Assembly (NCBI GenBank): GCA_947176425.1
Contig: CAMWQV010000016.1
Coordinates: forward strand, 1 to 13,493
Direction: 5' to 3'
Source: an uncultured Clostridia bacterium
GTDB taxonomy: Bacteria > Bacillota > Clostridia > Oscillospirales > Oscillospiraceae
Length of the DNA: 13,493 nucleotides
How positions within the stretch are numbered: the stretch's first letter is position 1; every line of letters begins with the position of its first letter. The notes beneath the pieces are model-generated. The model had not been told where the DNA came from. It saw only the letters and a program-made list of their open reading frames with translations, and did not search any database. Both the position numbers and the translations under genes were made by a program. Positions 6,986 to 13,493 of this stretch are shown here, one piece after another.

Positions 6986-7796
6986 ATTGCTGGAGGCGAA
7001 CCTGCTTCGGTTAAGAAAAACCCATCTCTTTTGGGGGAGCGTTCTGCTTGAAATCGCCTTCGCGCTGTTTCGGGTCTATACGTCCTATAAAGATACACAG
7101 GTCGGATATGAAATTACAACGGACGAGATTCTTTTCACGTATATTATGGCGGCGGGGCTGATTACTGCGGTCTTTACGTCCGTGTTCCTGGGGACCGAGT
7201 ACCACGACAACACCATACGAAACAAACTCGCTGCCGGTCACAGCCGCACAGCAATCTATTTCGCAAATTTTCTTACTGTCCTGATTGCCTGCCTGCTGTT
7301 CACCGCCGCTTATATCGTGACCGCGCTGGCAGCGGGAATCCCGTTTTTCGGGTTTCTGACCCTGAAAACCGACATTATTTTGACCACGTTTCTGGGTACG
7401 CTGGCGACTTCCGCCGCGTTCTGCGCCCTCTATACCCTGATTTCTATGAGTTCCAGCCATAAAACCACCAGCGCGATTGTCTGTATTCTGCTGTTTTTCT
7501 TCCTGCTGTGCGCCAGCACCTATGTTGCCGCTATGCTGGACGCGCCGGAAGAACACACGGTTATTGAGATGGTCAACGGAGAGCTTGTGTCCCATATGGC
7601 GCCGAACCCAAAATATCTTCAGGGGACAAAACGGGAAGTTTATCAGTTCTTTTTTGATTTCCTGCCCACCGGTCAGGCTACCCAATATGTCGTGATGTCC
7701 GCCAAGCCGCTCCTGATGTCCCTGTATTCCGTCCTGACTGCCGCCGCTGCTTCTCTGGGCGGTATCGCGTATTTCCGGAGAAAAGATATCAAGTAG
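6978..7796 (+). CDS. ABC-2 type permease, first of three paralogues
   Basis: This is a 272-residue integral membrane subunit for the BcrA-like ATPase, with about six hydrophobic segments. An N-terminal amphipathic stretch (LLEANLLRLRKT) precedes the first helix. A cytoplasmic loop near 73-95 carries GTEYHDNTIRNKLAAGHSR, and the chain ends in FRRKDIK; all three are shared with the next two genes. A long extracellular loop follows the central helices (about residues 185-225). The ATG at 6978 lies inside the end of the ATPase gene and has GGGAGG about 9 bases upstream; the frame is open further upstream, but only inside the ATPase gene. The loop ending in LPTGQ near the C-terminus recurs in the third paralogue. 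Confidence 0.9.
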   Translation: MRKLLEANLLRLRKTHLFWGSVLLEIAFALFRVYTSYKDTQVGYEITTDEILFTYIMAAGLITAVFTSVFLGTEYHDNTIRNKLAAGHSRTAIYFANFLTVLIACLLFTAAYIVTALAAGIPFFGFLTLKTDIILTTFLGTLATSAAFCALYTLISMSSSHKTTSAIVCILLFFFLLCASTYVAAMLDAPEEHTVIEMVNGELVSHMAPNPKYLQGTKREVYQFFFDFLPTGQATQYVVMSAKPLLMSLYSVLTAAAASLGGIAYFRRKDIK

Positions 7797-7807
7797 GAGA
7801 AGATCAA

Positions 7808-8635
7808 ATGTGCAATTTATTATCCGCAGGCTTTGTCCGGCTCCGGAAAAGCCTCAGTTTTTGGATTGCGATGGCGGTCATGTCCGGCGTGGGCGTTCTG
7901 GAAGCCGCTCTCAGCCGCTGGGCGGAACAGTCCTCCGGCAATGCTGTCAGTCTGGATATGCGGTACATGATCTTCGCGCTGCTGGCGGGAATCGTTCTTT
8001 CCGGCTTTTGCAGCCTGTTCGTGGGCGCGGAGTACAGCAGCGGCACAATCCGCAACAAAATCGCGGCGGGCCATACGCGGACCGCTGTATATCTGTGCAA
8101 TCTCATTCTCTGCGCCGCGGCGGGCGTTTTCCTGTGTATCGGCTACATTGTCCCGTTTTTAGCGTTTGGCATACCGCTTCTGGGTTTTTTTGAGACCGGA
8201 CTTTCTATTGTCCTGCGCTGTACTCTGTACGCGTTTCTGATGACCGCCGCCCTGTCCTCTGTATTTACCATGCTCTCTATGCTGAATCAAAACAGAGCCG
8301 CTACAGCCGTTATTTCTATTTCCCTTGCTTACTTCCTTCTGTTTTTAGGGATATTTCTCTACAGCCGTCTGTCGGAACCGGAAATCATTCCCGCACAGGA
8401 ATATATTCAGGACGGACAGATCCTTCTCCGGGAAGCCGCGCCCAATCCCGGCTATGTACAGGGAATAAAACGGCTGATTTATCAGTTCTTATTCCGGCTG
8501 CCGGGTCCCCAGGCGGTCCGGCTGGCGGTCATGCCCGCGGAACCCCTGCGGGATTTGCCTTTGGCCTCTGTGTCGGTCCTGCTGCTGTCCTCCGGTATCG
8601 GTCTTTTTCTGTTCCGCAAAAAAGATATCAAATAA
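7808..8635 (+). CDS. ABC-2 type permease, second of three paralogues
   Basis: The 275-residue membrane protein is clearly homologous to its neighbours. It shares an N-terminal RLRKS stretch, the loop GAEYSSGTIRNKIAAGHTR, the extracellular segment ending in APNPGYVQGIKR (the first paralogue has APNPKYLQGTKR), and the ending FRKKDIK. It starts 11 bp after the first permease gene, with AGGAGAAG before the ATG. It is closest to the first paralogue, especially in the loop before the fifth membrane segment, suggesting that these two come from the more recent duplication. It presumably forms the export channel with one of the other permeases. Confidence 0.9.
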   Translation: MCNLLSAGFVRLRKSLSFWIAMAVMSGVGVLEAALSRWAEQSSGNAVSLDMRYMIFALLAGIVLSGFCSLFVGAEYSSGTIRNKIAAGHTRTAVYLCNLILCAAAGVFLCIGYIVPFLAFGIPLLGFFETGLSIVLRCTLYAFLMTAALSSVFTMLSMLNQNRAATAVISISLAYFLLFLGIFLYSRLSEPEIIPAQEYIQDGQILLREAAPNPGYVQGIKRLIYQFLFRLPGPQAVRLAVMPAEPLRDLPLASVSVLLLSSGIGLFLFRKKDIK

Positions 8636-8652
8636 AATTGGAGGCGTATTTT

Positions 8653-9492
8653 ATGCGCAACGTGTTATCGGCGAATCTCTTCCGGCTCCGGAAAACCAGG
8701 GCTTTTTATATCGCGGCGGCAGCCATGGCGGCATACGCGCTGTTCATAAGCGGCATCTGCTGGTTCCGGTATTTGAACGGGGAATTGATGCTGTTCGGCA
8801 TGGAGGAACCGCTTTTATTCGCGTTCTGCACCGGCGGTACGGTTCCGTTATCCGCGTTTATCCTGACGCCCCTGCTGAGTGTTTATCTTGGCACGGAGTT
8901 CAGCTGCGGGACTCTGCGCAGTAAATTGTCCGTGGGCTGTACCCGGTCGGATATCTATTTTGCCAATCTGCTGACCTGTATGTTTGCGGCAGTGTTTCTG
9001 GCGGTCCTGTACCTGTTTTTGACGCTGACGGCGGTCCCCGCTGTAGGAGGTTTCCGGATTCCTGCCGGACGTTTTCTGCTGCTGGCGGGCGCGGGACTGC
9101 TGGCGTTTGCGGCGTATGCGTCAGTCGTGAACATGCTGTCCGCGCTGCTCTGCGACAAGACCAATACTGCCCTGGCCTCCCTGCTCCTGCTGATTTTCAC
9201 CATGTTTCTGACAGTCTATCTGTCGGACCGTCTCTGCCTGCCGGAGTTTATCGAAGCCTACGACGAGACCGGGCAGACGACCGGGGAAATGATTCCGAAC
9301 CGGTACTACCTCCAGCCAGCGGCGCGGGCGGTGTGCGAATTTATTCTGGACCTGCTGCCCACCGGTCAATGTATGCGGATTTCCTGTTATGAAACGCCGT
9401 ATTTTCCGCGGATGCCCCTGCTGAGTCTGGCGGTCATCGCCTGCACCAGCGCCGCGGGACTGCTGCTTTTCCGCCGGAAAAATCTTAAATAG
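8653..9492 (+). CDS. ABC-2 type permease, third of three paralogues
   Basis: The 279-residue permease aligns with the two upstream ones. Shared features are NVLSANLFRLRKTRAF at the N-terminus, the loop GTEFSCGTLRSKLSVGCTR, the LLPTGQ segment and the ending FRRKNLK. It is the most divergent copy: the extracellular loop after the first helix is longer, and the usual GH in the loop has become GC. I chose the ATG at 8653 rather than the TTG at 8638 because GGAGG lies 8 bases before it and the N-terminus then lines up with both paralogues. It starts 17 bp after the second permease gene and is the last gene of this operon. Confidence 0.9.
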   Translation: MRNVLSANLFRLRKTRAFYIAAAAMAAYALFISGICWFRYLNGELMLFGMEEPLLFAFCTGGTVPLSAFILTPLLSVYLGTEFSCGTLRSKLSVGCTRSDIYFANLLTCMFAAVFLAVLYLFLTLTAVPAVGGFRIPAGRFLLLAGAGLLAFAAYASVVNMLSALLCDKTNTALASLLLLIFTMFLTVYLSDRLCLPEFIEAYDETGQTTGEMIPNRYYLQPAARAVCEFILDLLPTGQCMRISCYETPYFPRMPLLSLAVIACTSAAGLLLFRRKNLK

Positions 9493-9525
9493 AATTTTTT
9501 AATATTCACAAAATAAATCGTTTCA

Positions 9526-9570
9526 AGATATCAAAAACAGATATCAACCAAACGGAGAATTTTCTGTTTT
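9526..9570 (+). repeat. AT-rich intergenic stretch with a 9-bp direct repeat and a weak hairpin
   Basis: AGATATCAA occurs at 9526-9534 and 9539-9547. AAAACAGA (9534-9541) can pair with TCTGTTTT (9563-9570), which is followed by more Ts, so this may be a weak terminator for the three-permease operon. The stem is AU-rich and its 21-nt loop is long, so the call is tentative. Nothing else is seen in 9493-9575. Confidence 0.35.
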
Positions 9571-9575
9571 TTTCC

Positions 9576-9604
9576 TTGCATTATAAATCCGGGCATGCTA
9601 TACT
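9576..9604 (+). promoter_or_regulatory. Sigma-A-type promoter of the DUF990 exporter operon
   Basis: TTGCAT (9576-9581) and TATACT (9599-9604) are separated by exactly 17 bp. The -10 box is 48 bp upstream of the first permease start. This promoter makes the downstream genes independent of the three-permease operon. Confidence 0.8.
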
Positions 9605-9652
9605 GTTACACGACATTTTGTTCTATTATAGAAAGTGTGGTGTAATTATATC

Positions 9653-10444
9653 ATGAAAACCTATTTGTTTGTCTCCAAAATCAGGATACAGACCGCTCTG
9701 GCCTACCGGTTCAACGTTATATCCACAATTCTGATTCAATGCCTGATTATGTACGCGCTGTCCTGCTTTTGGGTCGCGGCCTACGGCGGAACGGATACGG
9801 TTTCCGGCGTGAGTCAGGGGGATATGATTACGTATACCATTATTTCCGTTATCATGGGGAACCTGCTGACGATGGGCGTTCAGAACCGTATTGCCAACAG
9901 TGTCCGGTCCGGCAGTGTGGCCCTGGACCTGCTCAAACCAATCAGCATTTACGGCATCTATCTGGCGGAGGATTTGGGCGACTGCGCTGTCGCTTTTTTC
10001 CAGAAAGCCATCCCTCTGCTTCTCGTGGGCACGGTCCTGTTCGGTTTTCCGGCCCCGGCGTCGCTGCTCCATTTTCTTCTGTTCCTGTTCAGCTTCGGCA
10101 TCGGCTATTTTATTAACTGGATTCTGGCGGCACTGCTGGGAATTTGCGCTTTCAAAATCTACCGGATCGGCCCGCTGGCAAATGCGAAGGGTTTTATTAT
10201 GAAGCTGCTGTCCGGCAGTATGATTCCGCTCTGGTTTTTCCCCGCCGGTTTCCAGAAGTTCCTGGAACTGCTGCCCTTTATGCACATCTATCAGCTTCCC
10301 TTGGGGATCTATATCGGACAGTACAATATGAATGATATCCTGTTCCGAACAGTCTTGCAGCTGTTCTGGTGCGCCGCGCTGTGGCTGCTGTTCGATGTCC
10401 TGCAAAAGAAAATGGCCGCCGCAATTCTGATTCAGGGAGGCTGA
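9653..10444 (+). CDS. DUF990-type ABC-2 permease, first subunit
   Basis: This is a 263-residue membrane protein with about six hydrophobic segments, resembling the ABC-2 (DUF990-like) permeases that come in pairs with a dedicated ATPase. The loop RSGSVALDLLKPI (85-97) corresponds to the GEFDRYLLRP loop of the next gene and is typical of the family. I chose the ATG at 9653 because the preceding GTG at 9635 would add six residues before the usual N-terminal MKxYL. The ribosome binding site is weak (GTGTGGTG, about 9 bases upstream), unlike every other gene here. The next permease starts 5 bp after this stop. The partner ATPase is probably the incomplete gene at 13269, four genes further on. The substrate is unknown. 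Confidence 0.86.
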   Translation: MKTYLFVSKIRIQTALAYRFNVISTILIQCLIMYALSCFWVAAYGGTDTVSGVSQGDMITYTIISVIMGNLLTMGVQNRIANSVRSGSVALDLLKPISIYGIYLAEDLGDCAVAFFQKAIPLLLVGTVLFGFPAPASLLHFLLFLFSFGIGYFINWILAALLGICAFKIYRIGPLANAKGFIMKLLSGSMIPLWFFPAGFQKFLELLPFMHIYQLPLGIYIGQYNMNDILFRTVLQLFWCAALWLLFDVLQKKMAAAILIQGG

Positions 10445-10449
10445 CGGAA

Positions 10450-11259
10450 ATGAAAACTTTACGGTATTACGCCTCTGTCGCGGTGATGTTTACCAAGCTC
10501 TCGATTCAATCCGAGCTGGAATATCCGTTTATGCTCATCGGCCATGTGCTGGCCAACTCCATCCAGTGGGTGATTGGCTTCGCGACCATCAAATTTGTCG
10601 TGGACCAGTTCGGCACCATCGGCGGCTGGGGTTACGAAAGTCTGGCGTTTTTATATGGTATGTCTGTGCTGAGCCACGGCCTGGCTGTGGTGTTTTTTAT
10701 CCAGACCTGGTATATGAGCTATATGGTCATAGAAGGAGAATTTGACCGGTACCTGCTGCGGCCCATGAATCTGATTTTTCAGTTCCTGTTCCAGGATTTT
10801 AATTTGATTGGGTTTACGGATATGATCCCCGGTTTGATGGTGTTCGTCTATGGCTGTATGAAAGTGCGGCTGACGGTCAATCTAACGAATATTCTGCTGA
10901 TTCTGTGTACGCTGGCAGGCGGGACCTTGATTCGCGGCGCGGTATGGATGTTCTGCGGGACCATGTCCTTCTGGACCAAAAGCACCGCTAATTTTACCGA
11001 TATGGTCGGCGAGCTGTTCGAGCGCGTGTCCATGTACCCCATCACCATCTATCCCAAATGGGCGCAGATTCTGTTTACTTTCCTCCTGCCTCTGGCTTGG
11101 ATTACCTTCTGGCCCGTCAAAGATATGCTGGGGCTGGCGGATTCTGTGATTCCGGTGCCGATGGCGGTGATTACGCTGGCAGTCGGACTGCTGATGTTTT
11201 CTGCAAGCTGCGCTTTCTTCCGGGTCGGTATGGGGAACTATGAGAGCGCGGGAAGCTGA
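10450..11259 (+). CDS. DUF990 family ABC-2 permease, second subunit
   Basis: The 269-residue membrane protein carries recognisable DUF990 hallmarks: GEFDRYLLRPMNLIFQF (96-112), the MYPITIYPKWAQILFTFLLP stretch near residue 200, and a C-terminal GMGNYESAGS. About six membrane segments are expected, forming the export channel with the preceding permease. GGGAGG lies 9 bases before the ATG, inside the end of the previous gene, so the two are translationally coupled. The frame is open upstream to 10369, but that stretch overlaps the first permease and has no good ribosome binding site. Family members export poorly known substrates, so none is proposed. Confidence 0.9.
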   Translation: MKTLRYYASVAVMFTKLSIQSELEYPFMLIGHVLANSIQWVIGFATIKFVVDQFGTIGGWGYESLAFLYGMSVLSHGLAVVFFIQTWYMSYMVIEGEFDRYLLRPMNLIFQFLFQDFNLIGFTDMIPGLMVFVYGCMKVRLTVNLTNILLILCTLAGGTLIRGAVWMFCGTMSFWTKSTANFTDMVGELFERVSMYPITIYPKWAQILFTFLLPLAWITFWPVKDMLGLADSVIPVPMAVITLAVGLLMFSASCAFFRVGMGNYESAGS

Positions 11260-11289
11260 AAATTTATTTTGTGACAGGAGGAACCCAAT

Positions 11290-11997
11290 ATGCCCACGTG
11301 GGTCACACATTTAATGATCGCGGACGGCGTTTTGCGGCGGTTTCCCAATTTGGACAGGCGCGGTTTCTGTGTCGGAAGCATCGCGCCGGACTGCAACGTG
11401 GAAAACGAGGATTGGACCGCGTACACACCTCCGCGGGCGGTCACGCATTGGATGCAGGGCGAAAAAAAGGCTATGTCCGACTGCGGCGCATTCCTTGAGG
11501 AGTATTTTCTGAGACGCCGGGAAACCATCAAGACAGCGGAACAGCGTTCGTTCCTGCTGGGATATTACGCACATCTTATCACGGACGCAGGGTATCAGGC
11601 ATTTACTTATGATAAAGAACGGGTCAGGGCGGCGTGGCGCAGGATTCAGACAAACGACAGTTTGCGGCAGCGGAGCAGCGGAATGGCGGAAAGCTGGGCC
11701 TCTATAAAAAATCTGGTCACGAAAGACGGGATTTTTCGCGAGATATACGGCTTGGAGGCAGAATATCTGGACAGCCACCCGGATTCCGGCTATTTTACGG
11801 AGATACTGCCCCTGAAGGAGTTTCCGGATTATATCGATTACCTGCCCCATGGCTGTATCGTCCGGAAAATCGGGGTCATGGGGTATCTTCCCGACAGATA
11901 TGACGGGGAGTTTTTGACCATTTCGCGAGATGAGTTTTTGTCCTTTGTGGACAGCATGGTTGAACTGACAGTTAATCACATCAAACAGTTTATTTGA
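11290..11997 (+). CDS. Zinc-dependent phospholipase C-like protein
   Basis: The 235-residue protein resembles the zinc-dependent phospholipase C-like family (PF00882-type fold). Candidate metal ligands fall at family-like positions: H7 in MPTWVTH, D34 in GSIAPDCN, H53 in VTHW, then H95 and D99 in GYYAHLITDA. Family proteins are membrane-lipid phosphodiesterases or, in many clostridial cases, uncharacterised. There is no signal peptide, unlike secreted clostridial alpha-toxin-type enzymes, so it should act in the cytoplasm and is unlikely to be a toxin. AGGAGGAA lies about 8 bases before the ATG, and the gene starts 30 bp after the second DUF990 permease. The role beside an exporter is unknown. 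Confidence 0.82.
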   Translation: MPTWVTHLMIADGVLRRFPNLDRRGFCVGSIAPDCNVENEDWTAYTPPRAVTHWMQGEKKAMSDCGAFLEEYFLRRRETIKTAEQRSFLLGYYAHLITDAGYQAFTYDKERVRAAWRRIQTNDSLRQRSSGMAESWASIKNLVTKDGIFREIYGLEAEYLDSHPDSGYFTEILPLKEFPDYIDYLPHGCIVRKIGVMGYLPDRYDGEFLTISRDEFLSFVDSMVELTVNHIKQFI

Positions 11998-12020
11998 CTG
12001 TACTTTAGAGAGGACATTCT

Positions 12021-12683
12021 ATGACTTACACAGTAAAAACCGGATGTTTTGAAACAGGAACACAGGAACAGCAGGCAATTTTTACCCAAATATTCGGTGC
12101 GGAAAATACGCAGTCCAAATTTGATTTTTATTTTCACTGGTACAATATCGCCCATGAATACGGCCACTGTCTCTGTAACAGCTATCAATCAGAAATTGTT
12201 GGTGTGCGGCAGGAGTTTTTAGTCAACAGATTTGCGGTAAGTCTTTGGAGATACGCGGGGTATAAACGGGAATTAGAACGCCTGCAAAATATGCTGTGTG
12301 AACTGCTGGGAAACATAGAAAATCCCGTGCCTGCCGGTATGTCTTATGAAGCGTATTTTGCGCAGTTATGGGGAACGGACCGGATGATGGAAGTGCCGGT
12401 CTATGGTTATTTTCAGTTTACGAGCGTGCTGAACGCGCTGGAAACGCAGACAGAGTTACCGGATGTTCTCAAGGAAATGGGGATACATACAGAAATCGTT
12501 CCTGCCGCGTTTCCCTATAAAGAATATCAATTTTCCGCGGGAACGGCTGGCGAAGTGCTGGATGATCTGCGCCGCCTGCTGGACAGTCTGGGTATCGCAC
12601 AGCCGGAAACATCTGTTGAATTGACGGATAATCCGGCGGTCCAGTGCATGTGCGTCAACGGCACTGACAATGCGGAAAACTGA
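12021..12683 (+). CDS. Putative HExxH zinc metalloprotein, distantly ImmA/IrrE-like
   Basis: The 220-residue protein is not one I recognise as a named family. It contains NIAHEYGHCL with a HExxH motif (H45, E46, H49), and 16 residues later QEFLVNRFA with E65. The pattern HExxH followed by E-x3-N-x-F-A is seen in gluzincin peptidases such as the ImmA/IrrE (M78) group, where the Glu is the third zinc ligand. No signal peptide or membrane segment is visible. The remaining 140 residues show no motif I can name. GAGAGGA lies 7 bases before the ATG, and the gene begins 23 bp after the phospholipase-like gene. It may be a cytoplasmic peptidase acting on an exported or regulatory peptide, but this is inference; no helix-turn-helix partner or phage gene is nearby. 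Confidence 0.75.
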   Translation: MTYTVKTGCFETGTQEQQAIFTQIFGAENTQSKFDFYFHWYNIAHEYGHCLCNSYQSEIVGVRQEFLVNRFAVSLWRYAGYKRELERLQNMLCELLGNIENPVPAGMSYEAYFAQLWGTDRMMEVPVYGYFQFTSVLNALETQTELPDVLKEMGIHTEIVPAAFPYKEYQFSAGTAGEVLDDLRRLLDSLGIAQPETSVELTDNPAVQCMCVNGTDNAEN

Positions 12684-12721
12684 TATACAGCAGAAAATTC
12701 TCAGGAAGGAGTGATAAAATT

Positions 12722-12760
12722 ATGAAAAATAATCGTGTATGGAGGGCCCGCGATATTTGA
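12722..12760 (+). CDS. Putative 12-residue leader peptide before the GNAT gene
   Basis: ATG at 12722 opens a 12-codon frame (MKNNRVWRARDI, TGA at 12758-12760). It has one of the best ribosome binding sites in the window: AAGGAG with 10 bases to the ATG. It ends 29 bp before the GNAT start codon. Its 3' part overlaps the left arm of a hairpin that competes with one hiding the GNAT ribosome binding site, as in translational attenuators. It could instead be the leftover start of a decayed gene. Confidence 0.5.
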   Translation: MKNNRVWRARDI

Positions 12761-12781
12761 CCCTCCGAAAAAATTTGGAGG
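12741..12781 (+). promoter_or_regulatory. Mutually exclusive hairpins controlling the GNAT ribosome binding site (predicted)
   Basis: GGAGGG (12741-12746) can pair with CCCTCC (12761-12766) across a 14-nt loop. The same pyrimidine arm (12762-12769, CCTCCGAA) can instead pair with TTTGGAGG (12774-12781), giving an 8-bp stem with one G-U pair and an AAAA tetraloop. The second form buries the GGAGG ribosome binding site of the GNAT gene. No U-tract follows, so translational rather than transcriptional control is suggested. Function is inference. Confidence 0.5.
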
Positions 12782-12789
12782 ATGCAAAT

Positions 12790-13245
12790 ATGTACAGCGA
12801 CACAATTATTTATGATTTTACAGACGCACGGTTTCAGACGGCATTCAAGAAGTATTTCAGCGAACTGGGCATCCATGTCAGAGACTGGGACGGCCTGTTC
12901 CGTGAAATGAACGATGAGGGCAATAACGCCGCCATTGTCCGGACAGCGGCGGACGGGGAAACGGTCGGATTTATTCAAATGAAGCCCATACAGTTTTCCG
13001 GCGGTTTTTTTGAGGAGACCTGCGGTTTTATTCGGGAGTTTTGGATTGCTGAGGCGTTCCGGAACAAGGGCTGCGGCACCGCGCTGCTGCATCTTGCGGA
13101 AAACTGGTTTCTCAAACATGAAATTTATACAGGCATTTTGACAACAGATACCGCCCCGGATTTTTACGAAAAGCTGGGGTATGTCAGGGCAAGAGGCTGT
13201 AAGGCGAAAAACCAGTTAGACGTGTATATGAAACATCTGGGATAA
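12790..13245 (+). CDS. GNAT family N-acetyltransferase
   Basis: The 151-residue cytoplasmic acetyltransferase transfers acetyl from acetyl-CoA to an unknown amine. Motif A with the pyrophosphate-binding loop is visible as IAEAFRNKGCGTALL (86-100, R-x-x-G-x-G type), and motif B as APDFYEKLGY (122-131). The N-terminal part (FKKYFSELGI) resembles small clostridial GNAT proteins of unknown substrate. I chose the ATG at 12790, 8 bases after GGAGG; the in-frame ATG at 12739 would add 17 residues translated from the leader hairpins and has a poorer context. It may be controlled by the leader peptide and hairpins just upstream. The DUF990-type ATPase gene begins 23 bp downstream, suggesting one operon. 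Confidence 0.88.
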   Translation: MYSDTIIYDFTDARFQTAFKKYFSELGIHVRDWDGLFREMNDEGNNAAIVRTAADGETVGFIQMKPIQFSGGFFEETCGFIREFWIAEAFRNKGCGTALLHLAENWFLKHEIYTGILTTDTAPDFYEKLGYVRARGCKAKNQLDVYMKHLG

Positions 13246-13268
13246 CATGATTATGACAGGAGGTGTCT

Positions 13269-13493
13269 ATGAACATCATCGAAGTCAGCCATTTAGTGAA
13301 AGAATACAAGAAAATCAAAAAAGAAAGCGGCCTGCGGGGCGCAATCAAGAACCTGTTTGTGCAGAAGTCGGAGACCGTGCGGGCGGTGGACGGCATTTCT
13401 TTTTCCATTGAGAAAGGGGATATCGTGGGGTACATAGGTCCCAACGGCGCGGGGAAAAGTACTACCGTAAAAATGCTGTCCGGCATCTTGCAG
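13269..13493 (+). CDS. DUF990-exporter ABC ATP-binding protein, N-terminal part (runs off window)
   Basis: The visible 75 residues are the start of an ABC ATPase. They show IEVSHLVKEYK, an inserted GLRGAIKNLFVQK stretch, AVDGISFSIEKGDIVGYIG, and the Walker A motif GPNGAGKST. The inserted segment between the first strands (about residues 18-38) is characteristic of ATPases I know from DUF990 permease operons, so it is the likely motor for the two permeases at 9653 and 10450. A near-perfect AGGAGGTG lies 4-5 bases before the ATG. Signature, Walker B and switch His lie beyond the window edge. The partner genes are 2 kb upstream, separated by three enzyme-like genes. Confidence 0.92.
   Translation, partial: MNIIEVSHLVKEYKKIKKESGLRGAIKNLFVQKSETVRAVDGISFSIEKGDIVGYIGPNGAGKSTTVKMLSGILQ

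Noticed and set aside
11311..11979. 222-codon - strand frame opposite the phospholipase-like gene
   Set aside because: The + strand frame has a ribosome binding site, metal-ligand motifs and operon spacing; the - strand frame has none.
12739..12789. Upstream ATG at 12739 as the GNAT start
   Set aside because: The added 17 residues come from the hairpin region; the ATG at 12790 has GGAGG at ideal spacing and a family-like N-terminus.

Overview
The window looks like a piece of a chromosome from an anaerobic Clostridia-type Firmicute, possibly an Oscillospiraceae relative. This rests on strong AGGAGG-type ribosome binding sites, sigma-A-like promoters, moderately GC-rich coding sequence, a DUF3786 gene, an Amidase_3/SH3 protein of a type I recall from clostridia, and BcrA-like ABC cassettes. 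The host assignment is inference. No tRNA, rRNA, insertion sequence or CRISPR array was seen.

Region 1 (1-3700, + strand) is the end of a chemotaxis operon: cheA (5' end outside the window), cheW, cheR and cheB. It closes with a strong, probably bidirectional, intrinsic terminator. Region 2 (3709-5175, - strand) holds an SH3-tailed N-acetylmuramoyl-L-alanine amidase and a DUF3786 protein. The amidase start is questionable: the open frame upstream of its ATG carries a family motif.

Region 3 (5176-9492, + strand) starts with a compact divergent promoter pair whose two -35 boxes are 2 bp apart. The rightward promoter drives an OmpR-family response regulator that has no kinase gene beside it. 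Next comes a BcrA-like ABC exporter with one ATPase and three tandem paralogous permeases. Three head-to-tail 12-bp repeats end 10 bp before the -10 of the exporter, as expected for an OmpR/PhoB-type activator site, so the regulator probably controls the exporter, perhaps in response to antimicrobial peptides or envelope stress.

Region 4 (9493-13493, + strand) starts with its own good promoter. It encodes two DUF990-type ABC-2 permeases, a zinc-dependent phospholipase C-like protein, an HExxH metalloprotein and a GNAT acetyltransferase. The DUF990-type ATPase comes last and runs off the window. Short spacings suggest one operon in which the ATPase is separated from its permeases by three enzyme-like genes. 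Before the GNAT gene lie a 12-codon leader ORF with a strong ribosome binding site and two mutually exclusive hairpins, one hiding the GNAT ribosome binding site. This leader and the enzyme-bearing exporter operon are the best candidates for something undescribed.
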